A stretch of 64,000 bases of DNA from JAYRSJ01 sp041920215. Lineage in GTDB: Bacteria > Pseudomonadota > Gammaproteobacteria > Burkholderiales > Burkholderiaceae_C. The notes below the pieces were generated by a model, which was not told where the DNA came from, did not search any database, and saw nothing but the letters and a program-made list of their open reading frames with translations. Positions within the stretch are counted from its first letter, which is position 1, and every line of letters begins with the position of its first letter. This document shows, in pieces, positions 18,085 through 26,781 of this stretch. The DNA lies in contig JAYRSJ010000011.1 of NCBI GenBank assembly GCA_041920215.1, positions 62,001 to 126,000 of the forward strand, read 5' to 3'. The translations under genes and the position numbers were made by a program.

Positions 18085-20385
18085 TCAGAAGCGCTGCACC
18101 CAGCTGGCGTTGAGCGCCGCGAAGGACTCGCGCCACGTCCGGCTGCCGGCCTCGAAGCCGTCCAGGTCCTCCACCAGATTGCGGCGGCCCAGCGTCGGGC
18201 GCAGCAGGTTCTGCAGGCCCAGGCGCAGCTGGCTGTTGCGGTCCATGCGCCAGCTGGCATAGGCGTCCAGCGCGCGCAGGCCGCTGCGCCGGCTCAGCTG
18301 GCGGTCGGTCTGGCGGGTGCTGTAGCCGGGCTGCAGCACCAGGCTGGCGCCCAGGGTCCAGCGGCTGCCCGGCAGGCGCGCGTCAAAGCCCATATTGGCG
18401 CTCCAGGGGGGTTGCGCCTCCAGGCGGTTGTCGGGTCCGTCGACCTGGTCGACCCGCGAACGGTAGGCATTCCAGGCGCCGCGCAGCTGCACCCCGCTGC
18501 TGCGCCCGAACAGCGTGGGCAGCCATTGCTCGGCCGCGCCCTTGATCTCCAGCTCCAGGCCCAGGCTGCTGGCCCGGCCGATATTGGCCGGCCGCGACAC
18601 CCAGCGCGGCAGCGCGGTGATGTCGGGTGCCGGATTCTGCTCGAGCCGGATGCTCTGGCGGATCAGCGCGTCGATGCGGCGGTAGAACAGGCCCAGGCTC
18701 AGCACGCCGCCGCCGGCCGGGTAATGCTCGTAGGCCAGGTCCAGGCCGGTGGCCAGCTCGGGCTGCAGGGCCGGATTGCCGGCGCGATCGGCGGCGATCG
18801 GCGTGTTGCTGACATCGCGCTCGTAGTTGCCGTTGAGCAGATAGCGGCCCGCCATCAGGCTTAGCTCGGGCAGCTTGAAGCTGCGGCTCAGGCTGGCGCG
18901 CAGCTGGTCGCGGCCCTTGGGGTCGAAGCGGTGATTGAGATGCAGGCTGGGCGCGACGACCCGGCTGCGCTGGTCGATCTCGCGGCTGGCCGCGCCGCCG
19001 CTGCGGGTGCTGATCTGCTCGATGCGCAGCCCCGGCAGCAGGGCCCAGCGCTCATTGAGCGCCCATTCGTCCTGGACGAACAGGGCCTGGCGACTGATGT
19101 CGGCGGCAAAGGGCCGCCCGGTCGCGCTGTCCAGGCGCTCGACCCCGGCCTCCCAAACCCGGCGCAGCTCGCCGCGCTGGCGGGTCTCCAGCTCCAGGCC
19201 CAGGGACAGGCTGTGCGCCTCGCCCAGCGGCTGGCTCCAGCGCGCAGCCAGCATGCGGCGCGTCTCGTCGAAATCGCTCAGCGTCTGGCGCTGCAAGGTG
19301 CGGCGGCCATCGGCGCGCCAGCCCTCGTAATCGCCCAGGCTGCTGCGCTCGCTGTGTTGCCACGAGCCCTTGAGCTCCAGCTTGCCGCCGCTGCTGGCAC
19401 GCCGCTGCCATTGCAGCTGCAGCCGGCTCAGCGCGCTGTCGCTGCGGCTGTGCGAGCGGTCCTGCACCGTCGTCAGCGGCGCGCCGGCCAGACGCTGCAG
19501 CCGGCGCGCGCCGCGGTTGCGGCCGTCCACCCGCTGCTGCAGCAGGCTGGCATTGAGGCTGTCGCTGTCGCTGATCTTCCATAGCAGCCGGGGCGCGAAC
19601 TGCAGCCGGCCGCTGCGCCCCTGGTCCGCGCTGGCGATGGCCTGGGCCTGCAGCTGGCCGGCCGGGCTGCGCGAGCTGCGCTCGCTCAGCGACTCGCTGC
19701 CCTGGCCGGTGCTGGCCAGGCTCAGCGGCAGCACATAGGACAGGGCCCCGGTGCGGTCGCCCCATTGCAGCGAGGTGCTGGCGCTGGGCTGATCGCCGCG
19801 CAGGCTCAGGCCGCCGCGCCATTCGCGCTGCAGGCTGCGCGGCGGCTCGCGCAGCACCACATTGATGGTGCCGGCCACGCCGCTGTACTCGGCGGTGGCG
19901 CCCTTGATCACCTCGATACGCTCCACATCGGCCGGCGCCAGGCTGTCCAGCGCAAAGCCCGGCGGCGCCGGCTCGCCATTGATCAGGATCTGGGTATAGC
20001 CACCGCCCAGGCCGCGCAGCCGCGGCGCGCCCTCGTCCATGGAAACACCGGGCAGGCGCTTGAGCACATCCGTGACATCGAGATCGCCCTGGCGGTCCAG
20101 CTCCTCGCGCCCATAGATCGTCTTGGCGATGGACTCGTTGCGCCGCGCACCCTCGCCGGCATCCGCCACCCCGCTGAGCTCGACCCGCGGCATCGAAACC
20201 GGCTCCTGGGTGATCGCCGAGGCCGCCGAGGCCGCCGTCGCGGGCCGCGCTGCCGAGGCCGCTGGCGACGGGGGCGCGGGGGGCGGCGCCGCCAGCGCTG
20301 CGGCAGCGGGCATGAACCCGAGCCACAGCAGCCGTCCGAGGCAGCGGCTCAGTCCAAGTCCCAGTCCCAGCCGCCCGCCGGCCAT
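18085..20385 (-). CDS. TonB-dependent outer-membrane receptor
   Basis: A 766-residue outer-membrane receptor with a signal-peptide-like N-terminus (LGRLLWLGFMPAAAALAAP) and an Ala/Pro linker. The plug domain has TIYGREELDRQGDLDVTDVLKRLPGVS, YTQILINGEP and VERIEVIKGATAEYSGVAGTINVVL. The barrel follows and ends LNASWVQRF with a terminal Phe, as outer-membrane barrels do. The ATG at 20385 has CGGAG five bases upstream; a GTG at 20421 is the longer alternative. The ligand is unknown: no ABC, siderophore or cobalamin gene sits beside it and I see no riboswitch. It lies between two c-di-GMP turnover genes. Confidence 0.88.
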   Translation of the reverse strand: MAGGRLGLGLGLSRCLGRLLWLGFMPAAAALAAPPPAPPSPAASAARPATAASAASAITQEPVSMPRVELSGVADAGEGARRNESIAKTIYGREELDRQGDLDVTDVLKRLPGVSMDEGAPRLRGLGGGYTQILINGEPAPPGFALDSLAPADVERIEVIKGATAEYSGVAGTINVVLREPPRSLQREWRGGLSLRGDQPSASTSLQWGDRTGALSYVLPLSLASTGQGSESLSERSSRSPAGQLQAQAIASADQGRSGRLQFAPRLLWKISDSDSLNASLLQQRVDGRNRGARRLQRLAGAPLTTVQDRSHSRSDSALSRLQLQWQRRASSGGKLELKGSWQHSERSSLGDYEGWRADGRRTLQRQTLSDFDETRRMLAARWSQPLGEAHSLSLGLELETRQRGELRRVWEAGVERLDSATGRPFAADISRQALFVQDEWALNERWALLPGLRIEQISTRSGGAASREIDQRSRVVAPSLHLNHRFDPKGRDQLRASLSRSFKLPELSLMAGRYLLNGNYERDVSNTPIAADRAGNPALQPELATGLDLAYEHYPAGGGVLSLGLFYRRIDALIRQSIRLEQNPAPDITALPRWVSRPANIGRASSLGLELEIKGAAEQWLPTLFGRSSGVQLRGAWNAYRSRVDQVDGPDNRLEAQPPWSANMGFDARLPGSRWTLGASLVLQPGYSTRQTDRQLSRRSGLRALDAYASWRMDRNSQLRLGLQNLLRPTLGRRNLVEDLDGFEAGSRTWRESFAALNASWVQRF

Positions 20386-20528
20386 GCCGGCTCCGTCAAC
20401 GCCGCTGTTCTTGTCGTGCACCGCTCATCCCTGCCCCGCCTTCGATGCGGCCATTCTGCGCGCGCCGTCCGCGCCGCTGTGCGATGCACGGACGCGGGCG
20501 CGCAAGACGCTGATTGTTTGCGAGCGCG

Positions 20529-22867
20529 CTAGGCCATCACCGGGTCAGCCGCGGCAGCCGGGCTCCAGAAGGCAGCGGGCTGCGGCCGGCCCAGCCGATA
20601 GCCCTGCAGGCCCTGCACGCCCAGCGCGCCGAGAAAGTCCAGCTGGGCCGGGGTTTCGACGCCCTCGGCCACGATCTGCAGATGCAGGCTGTGAGCCAGG
20701 CCGACGATGCTGCGCACCACCCGCTCGCGCCGCGCATCGCCGGGGCAGCCGCGCAGGAAGGAACGATCGATCTTGATCACGTCCAGCGGCAGATCGACGA
20801 TCTTGGCCAGCGAGGAATAGCCGGTGCCGAAATCATCGACCGCGATGCTGAAGCCGGCCTCGTGCAGGGCCTGCAGCTGCCGCAGCGCCAGCGCCTCATG
20901 CCGGACCAGGGCCGATTCGGTGACCTCCAGCTGCAGGTCGGCCGGGACCAGCCCGTGTTGGCTGACGATGGCGCTGATGCGCTCGAACAGCTGCTCGCGC
21001 TCCAGGTCATGGGCCGAGAGATTGACCGCGACGCTCCAGGCGCCCTGTCCCTGTCGGCGCCACAGCGCCAGCTGCGCACAGGCCTGCTGCAGCACCCAGT
21101 CGCTCAGGGCGCCGATCAGGCCGCTGGCCTCGGCGGCCGGGATGAACTCCATCGGCGAGATCTCGCCCAGCTGCTCGCAATGCCAGCGCGCCAGCGCCTC
21201 AAAGCCCAGCAGCTGACGCTGCGCGTTCATCTTGGGCTGATAGACCAGGCGCAGCAGGCCCTGGCTCAGCGCCTGCGGCAGTGCCGCCTCGATGGCCATC
21301 GCGCGGTTGAGCTGCGCGGCGGTCTGGGCATTGAACAGGCCCAGGCCGTCGAACTGGCTGCGCCAGCGCGGATCGTTGACCAGGTCCAGCGCCAGCTCGC
21401 TGCGGCGCAGCCATTCGGCACCGCTGGGCGGGGCCGCGCCCGCATCGCACAGCACCATCTGCCCGACGCAGACCAGGCCGAAGCTCAGATCGAGCTGGGC
21501 CAGCTGGGCATCGATATGGGTCAGGGTCGGCAGCTGCCGGCGCAGGGCCTGCACCTGTCGCAGCAGCAGGGCCTCGTCGCCGCCGGCCGGCATCAGCACC
21601 GCGATCACCGAGGCGCGCACCCGGGCAGCGATGGCCCCGGGCGGCAGATGTGCGCGCAGGCCGCCAGCCAGCGCGCACAGCGCAGCATCGCCGCCGACGA
21701 CGCCGAAACGGGCATTGAGCTGGCGCAGATTGTTGAGCCGCAGCGTCAGCAGGCCCCATTGGCGTTCGCGCCGGCCGCCGCGCTGCAGCCGGTCCAGCAG
21801 CCGGCAGCAACGCACCCGGTTGGGCAGGCCGGTGACCGGATCGGTACGGCTGACCCAGCGCTCGCGGCGCAGCGAGGCGGCCAGATCGGCCTGCACCCGC
21901 AGCTGCCGCGTCACATCCTCGAAGCTATAGACCCAGTGACCGCCGGCGGTGCGGCGCGCCGCCCGCAGCAGCACCGCGCAGGGCGGCAGCGCACCGCCCT
22001 GCAGCCACCAGCGGCGCGCGGCCGGCTGGCGCCAGCCGGGCGGCATGGCCGCCGGTGGCGCGGGGCCGCGTGCGTCGGCAGGCCGCAGCAAGCCGGCCAA
22101 GGGCTGCCCCTGCAGCAAGGCCTCGTCGGCGCAGCCCAGCAGGGCCAGGAACAGGCTGTTGGCACGCAGCACCCGGTCCTCGTCGTCGCAGACCAGGGTG
22201 GGCGCGCTGGCCGCCTGGAACACATCCTCGCTGAGGCGCAGGCTCAGCTCCAGCCGGCGCTGTGCCGCCCGCATGCCGGCGCTGAGGCGGTAGACCGCCA
22301 GCGGCAGGCTGATGTTGAAAAAGGCGTAGACCGCCGCATGGATGTAGAAGGCGCTGTCGGGCAGGCGTATCCACTGCGGCGGAATCTGCGGCCACAGCCA
22401 GCCGCTGACCGCGGCCCCGAAACCCAGGGTGTTCAGCAGCATCAGGCCCAGCGCCAGACGCCAGCTCAGCAGCAGGCCGGCGACCAGGGGCGCCGCGTAG
22501 GCGAACACATAGCCGAGGCTGGACAGCACCGGCGACCAGCCGGTCGACACCAGGATGGCCACGCTGGCCAGATAGATGGCCAGCACCAGCAGCCGGGCCC
22601 CCTGGCGCGGCCGCTGGCCGGCCGCCTTGGCCGCCAGCCCCAGCATCAGCAAGACGCCCAGCGAAACCGGCAGCACCAGCCAGCGCCCGGCCAGCAGGGC
22701 CGCCCCGATGCTGTGCAGGCCCAGCACGCCGCCCAGCAGCAGAGCACCACCCGCAGCACGCTGCGTTGCACCGCGTCGCTGCCATGCCCAGGGTCGTCCG
22801 CGGACGGCGGGATCAGGAGCCAGGTCCGCAGACCTGCGAGCAAATCGGCATTCGGTTCTGGCGGCAT
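20529..22867 (-). CDS. Membrane GGDEF-EAL protein, probable phosphodiesterase; apparent N-terminal frameshift
   Basis: Order: several membrane segments (to about residue 200), a PAS-like region, GGDEF, then EAL. The GGDEF domain looks inactive: the signature position reads RASVI and the first metal-binding Asp is absent in LLTLRLNNLRQLN. The EAL domain is intact (FEALARWH, NLSAHDLE, VTESALV, DDFGTGYSSLAK, IKIDRSFL, AEGVET). Its continuous frame opens upstream only through Arg-rich sequence with poor GC at third positions. A second frame from the ATG at 22867 (MPPEPNADLLAGLRTWLLIPP) has the genome's normal codon bias and runs into the first membrane segment. The two frames meet at about 22735-22745, where one base seems gained or lost. 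The gene is either a pseudogene, a sequencing error, or uses a later start. Confidence 0.8.
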
Positions 22868-23130
22868 GCGTCGGGCGGAAGCGTCGGGCCGGACGCACGG
22901 GGCGGCAGGCCCTGGCGGGTCGACAGAGAAGGAAGGGCCCATCGCGCAGCGCGAGCAGGAGCAGCCTGTTCACGCTGCCGCGAGGGCATGGCCGCACACT
23001 CTAACAGCCAGCCGACACGGCCAACAGCGGCCAACCGACACCCACAACGCCTACCCTGCGCAATTGTCAACAATCGCACACATTCAAGCCCGCCCCCCGC
23101 CAGGCGCGACTGCCGCCGTCCGCCCGCGGT

Positions 23131-24147
23131 TCAGCGAGCGCGGGCCAGCACTTCCGGGTTCAGGGCCGTGGGCGGGACACCGCCCTGCAGCGCGGCGATC
23201 AGGTTGTCGATGGCCAGCGCGCTCATGGCCCGACGGGTCGGCAGGGAGGCGCTGGCGATATGCGGGGTCAGCACCACATTGGGCAGCGCCAGCAGATCGG
23301 GATGGACCCGCGGCTCGCCCTCGAAGACATCCAGTCCGGCCGCGGCGATCGTGCGCTGCGCCAGGGCCCGGGCCAGGGCCGCGTCGTCGACCACGCCGCC
23401 ACGGGCGATATTGGTCAGCGTGGCGGTGGGCCTCATCAGGGCCAGCTCGGCCGCCCCGACCAGATGATGCGAGGCGGCGCTATAGGGCACGACGATGATC
23501 AGGTGGTCGGCACGGCGCAGCAGCTCGTCCTTGCTGACCCATTGCGCCTGCAGCGGCGCCTCGTCGGCCGGATCCAGGCGGCTGCGATTGTGATAGATCA
23601 CCGGCATGCCGAAGCCCAGATGGCCACGCCGCGCGACCGCCTGGCCGATGCGCCCCATGCCCAGGATGCCCAGCGTGGCACCATGGATGTCGGCGCCGGC
23701 AAACATATCGTAGGACCATTGCTGCCAGCGGCCGGCACGCAGGAAATGCTCGCTCTCGCTGATGCGGCGTGCGGTGGCCATCATCAGCGCGAAGCCGAAG
23801 TCGGCGGTGGTCTCGGTCAGCACGCCCGGCGCATTGCTGACCAGCACGCCGCGCGCGGTGCAGGCCGGCACGTCGATATTGTTGTAGCCCACCGCCATCG
23901 AGCAGACCGCCCGCAGCAGCGGGCAGGCCGCCAGCAACTCGGCGTCTATCGGCTCGGAGCCGGTGACGAAGGCCCCCACCTTGCCCTGCAGCCGCGCCGC
24001 CAGCTCGGTGCGCGACCAGACCACGTCGCTGTCATTGGTCTGTACCTCGAAATGCTGGCGCAGCCGTTCGATATGGTCATCGAAGGTCTTGCGGGCGACC
24101 AGGATGGCGGGCTTGGCGGCAGCGGGCATGGCGGGCTCTTTCTTCAT
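23131..24147 (-). CDS. D-isomer-specific 2-hydroxyacid dehydrogenase (glyoxylate/hydroxypyruvate reductase-like)
   Basis: Cytoplasmic NAD(P)H-dependent enzyme reducing 2-oxoacids such as glyoxylate or hydroxypyruvate. Of 338 residues, the nucleotide-binding motif GILGMGRIGQAVA lies near residue 155. The catalytic Arg is in NIARGGVVDD, the Glu in VFEGEPRVHPDL and the His in LTPHIASASL. The start abuts the NhaD stop (TGA then ATG). An in-frame ATG at 24129 is preceded by AAGAAAGAG and may be the real start. It is the last gene of the minus-strand run from 27.7 kb. GhrB-type function is the best guess; phosphoglycerate dehydrogenase is less likely because of the length. Confidence 0.87.
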   Translation of the reverse strand: MKKEPAMPAAAKPAILVARKTFDDHIERLRQHFEVQTNDSDVVWSRTELAARLQGKVGAFVTGSEPIDAELLAACPLLRAVCSMAVGYNNIDVPACTARGVLVSNAPGVLTETTADFGFALMMATARRISESEHFLRAGRWQQWSYDMFAGADIHGATLGILGMGRIGQAVARRGHLGFGMPVIYHNRSRLDPADEAPLQAQWVSKDELLRRADHLIIVVPYSAASHHLVGAAELALMRPTATLTNIARGGVVDDAALARALAQRTIAAAGLDVFEGEPRVHPDLLALPNVVLTPHIASASLPTRRAMSALAIDNLIAALQGGVPPTALNPEVLARAR

Positions 24148-25578
24148 TCAGCGGAACCAGATGAAGGTCATCATCAGGAACAGCGGAATCAGCACCGCGC
24201 CCGACCAGGCCATATAGCCGAAGAAGCTGGGCATGCGGATGCCGCGATCCTCGGCGATCGCCTTGACCATGAAGTTGGGCGCGTTGCCGATATAGGTGTT
24301 GGCGCCCATGAAGACCGAACCGGCCGAGACCGCGGCCAGCGTCGGCGCCAGCACTGTCATCAGCTGCTGAGGATCGCCGCCGGCCAGATTGAAGAAGACC
24401 AGATAGGTGGGCGCGTTGTCGAGAAAGGACGAGAGCACGCCGCTGAACCAGAAATAGGCCCAGGGCAGCGGTGCGCCATCCGGGCCGGTGACCGCACGGG
24501 CAACGGCCGCAAAAGCACCCTGCTCGCCGGCCTTCAGCATGGCCAGCACCGGCACCATGGTCAGGAAGATGCCGATGAAGAGCTTGGCCACTTCCTGCAT
24601 CGGCGCCCAGCTGAACTGATTCTTCTCGCGCGTAGCGCGCGGCGTGATCGCCAGCGAGACGAAGGTGACGACGACCAGCAGCACATCGCGCAGCAGCGAC
24701 TGCAGCTCCACCGGCGTGCCCAGCACCTTGAAACTGATGCCGGGTTTCCACAGCCCGCTCATCAGCACCAGGGCCACCACCGCGGCCAACGGCAGGAAGT
24801 TGATGCCACCCTCGATGCCGAAGCGGTGGTTGTCGGGGGTGGGGTCTAGCGGCAGCACGCCTTCCTTGCGGTACCAGTAGCTGTCGATGATGAAGAACAG
24901 GGCCAGCAGCGCGCCGACCAGGAACAGGGTCTCCGGGAAAATGTGCTGGGCGGTCCAGAAGAAATCGACCCCCTTCAGAAAGCCCAGGAACAGTGGCGGA
25001 TCGCCCAGCGGGGTCAGGGAGCCGCCGGCATTGCTGACGATGAAGATGAAGAAGACCAGCACATGGGCCACATGCCGGCGGTTGTCGTTGGCGCGTATCA
25101 GCGGCCGCACCATCAGCATCGAGGCCCCGGTGGTGCCCATGAAGCTGGCCAGCAGCGCGCCCAGGGCCATCAAGCCGGTGTTGAGCGCCGGGCTGCCATG
25201 CAGATTGCCGCGCACGAAGATGCCGCCGGCGGTGGTGAACAAGGCGGTCAGCAGGATGATGAAGGGCAGGTACTCGGCCAGCAGGGTGTGGGCCAGCACG
25301 CCGGCCGTCGCGCCCAGGCCCTGGCTGAAGGCGAAGGGCAGCAGAAAGGCCAGGGCCCAGCCGGCCGCGATCTTGCCGTAATGGTGATGCCACAGACGTG
25401 GCGCCGCCAGCGGCATGATCGCGATGGACAGCAGCATGCCGGCAAAGGGCAGGCCCCACCAGACGGCAAAGCTCGCGCCGTCTAGATCGGCGGCCTGGGC
25501 CAGCGGGGCGGCCAGCGCGAGCAGCAGCGCCAGTGCCGGGCTGCGGGAGTGGAAGGCCCTGCGCTTGTGAAGAGACAT
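24148..25578 (-). CDS. nhaD: NhaD-like sodium:proton antiporter (ArsB/NhaD superfamily)
   Basis: A 476-residue inner-membrane protein with a cleavable-looking signal (HSRSPALALLLALAAPLAQAA) and about 11-12 further membrane segments. Diagnostic stretches are FMGTTGASMLMVRPLIRAN, NAGGSLTPLGDPPLFLGFLKG and GANTYIGNAPNFMVKAIAED, shared by NhaD and related citrate/arsenite-type carriers. Na+/H+ exchange is the usual family activity; the exact ion is inferred. The ATG at 25578 fits the signal peptide; earlier in-frame codons overlap the nitroreductase gene. It lies 26 bases after that gene and touches the next one. Confidence 0.85.
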   Translation of the reverse strand: MSLHKRRAFHSRSPALALLLALAAPLAQAADLDGASFAVWWGLPFAGMLLSIAIMPLAAPRLWHHHYGKIAAGWALAFLLPFAFSQGLGATAGVLAHTLLAEYLPFIILLTALFTTAGGIFVRGNLHGSPALNTGLMALGALLASFMGTTGASMLMVRPLIRANDNRRHVAHVLVFFIFIVSNAGGSLTPLGDPPLFLGFLKGVDFFWTAQHIFPETLFLVGALLALFFIIDSYWYRKEGVLPLDPTPDNHRFGIEGGINFLPLAAVVALVLMSGLWKPGISFKVLGTPVELQSLLRDVLLVVVTFVSLAITPRATREKNQFSWAPMQEVAKLFIGIFLTMVPVLAMLKAGEQGAFAAVARAVTGPDGAPLPWAYFWFSGVLSSFLDNAPTYLVFFNLAGGDPQQLMTVLAPTLAAVSAGSVFMGANTYIGNAPNFMVKAIAEDRGIRMPSFFGYMAWSGAVLIPLFLMMTFIWFR

Positions 25579-25604
25579 GCTGGCTGGCGGCGCTGCGGCG
25601 CTGC

Positions 25605-26318
25605 TTACTCGTTGATGAAGCGGGCGAACTCGGCCACCGGCGCGCGCTCGGTCAGCAGGCCGTTCTCCACCGCGGCCGGATCGGCATGGCCCAGCGCCAT
25701 GCCGCAGACCAGCTGCTGCTGCGGGCTCAGGCCCAGCTCCTCGGCGATCAGACGGTGGAACTGGGTGAAGGCGGCCTGCGGGCAGGTATGCAGACCGCGG
25801 GCACGCGCCGCGATCATCAGGTTCTGCAGAAACATGCCGTAGTCCAGCCAGCTGCCCTGCTGCATGACCCGGTCTATCGTGAACATCAGACCCACCGGCG
25901 CATCGAAGAAGCTGTAGTTGCGCCCATGCTGGTCGTGCATGCGCGCCTTGTCGGTCTTGGCGATGCCCAGCAGGCCGTACAGATCCCAGCCGATCTTGCG
26001 GCGCCGGTCGATATAGGGCGACACCCACTCGCGCGGGTAGTAGGCATATTCCTCGCTGTGGGTGGCCAGCTCGGCCGGGTCGTCGTAGGCGGCCTGGATT
26101 CGATCGCTGAGGCGCTTCTTGGCGGCGCCGGTCAGCACATGCACCTGCCAGGGCTGGGTGTTGGTGCCCGAGGGGGCGCGCGCGGCAATGCGCAGGATGT
26201 CCTCGATCACGCTGCGCGGCACTTCGGTGGGCAGAAAGGCCCGCATCGAGTGGCGGCTCTCGATCGCGGCATCGACCGCGGCGGTGGCGGCGGCGCTGGG
26301 GGTATCGAATCGATTCAC
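25605..26318 (-). CDS. Nitroreductase family flavoprotein
   Basis: A 237-residue FMN-dependent NAD(P)H oxidoreductase of the nitroreductase fold. The FMN-binding start SRHSMRAFLPTEVPRSVIEDIL is followed by AARAPSGTNTQPWQVHVL, the typical phosphate and Arg contacts. Later MQQGSWLDYGMFLQNLMIAARA and QLVCGMALGHADP complete the fold. The start is GTG at 26318 with AGGA eight bases upstream; an overlapping ATG is out of frame. It follows the thioesterase stop by four bases, so the two are cotranscribed. The physiological substrate is not evident. Confidence 0.88.
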   Translation of the reverse strand: MNRFDTPSAAATAAVDAAIESRHSMRAFLPTEVPRSVIEDILRIAARAPSGTNTQPWQVHVLTGAAKKRLSDRIQAAYDDPAELATHSEEYAYYPREWVSPYIDRRRKIGWDLYGLLGIAKTDKARMHDQHGRNYSFFDAPVGLMFTIDRVMQQGSWLDYGMFLQNLMIAARARGLHTCPQAAFTQFHRLIAEELGLSPQQQLVCGMALGHADPAAVENGLLTERAPVAEFARFINE

Positions 26319-26322
26319 GGCA

Positions 26323-26781
26323 TCAATCCTTCTGGGTCACAAGCGGCGTCAGTGCGCCGAGATAGGCCTCGGGCAACGCGGCCACCGGCCGGCGGCTGTC
26401 GCGCTCCACATAGACATGAACGAAATGGCCGCGGGCCGCGCACAGCGCCGCGCCGGTGGCGAACAGGCCGATCTCGTAGCGCACGCTGGAGCGGCCCAGG
26501 CGGCTGACGCGCAGGCCAGCTTCAAGGCGCTGCGGGAAGGCCAGGGATTCAAAGTAATTGCAGTGAGTCTCGACCACCAGGCCGATGACCGCACCGGCAT
26601 GGATGTCCAGCGCGCCCTGGGCGATCAGGTACTCGTTGACCGCCGTGTCGAAGAGGCTGTAGTAGACAACATTGTTCAGATGGCCGTAGATATCGTTGTC
26701 CATCCAGCGCGTGCCCAGCGGCACGAGGACCGGGTAGGCGGCGCGACCATCCGGCAGCGGGCGTTGTTCAGCTTGACTCAT
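26323..26781 (-). CDS. Acyl-CoA thioesterase, 4HBT hot-dog fold (YbgC/FadM-like)
   Basis: A 152-residue hot-dog thioesterase predicted to hydrolyse acyl-CoA. The catalytic region TRWMDNDIYGHLNNVVYYSLFDTAVNEYL holds the conserved Asp and His/Asn pattern of the 4-hydroxybenzoyl-CoA thioesterase group. THCNYFESLAFPQRLEAGLRV and YEIGLFATGAALCAARGHFVHV form the later strands. The ATG at 26781 overlaps the upstream hydrolase stop as ATGA; a longer start at 26814 lies inside that gene and is unlikely. It is followed by a nitroreductase four bases on. Confidence 0.88.
   Translation of the reverse strand: MSQAEQRPLPDGRAAYPVLVPLGTRWMDNDIYGHLNNVVYYSLFDTAVNEYLIAQGALDIHAGAVIGLVVETHCNYFESLAFPQRLEAGLRVSRLGRSSVRYEIGLFATGAALCAARGHFVHVYVERDSRRPVAALPEAYLGALTPLVTQKD

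Noticed and set aside
23063..23074. TTGACA on the minus strand within ATTGTCAACAAT, a possible promoter for the EAL gene
   Set aside because: No acceptable -10 hexamer lies 16-18 bases downstream; the small palindrome is noted but not called.
20514..23498. 994-codon plus-strand open frame opposite the GGDEF-EAL gene
   Set aside because: The Gln/Arg/His-rich product shows no domain, and the minus strand carries intact EAL motifs.
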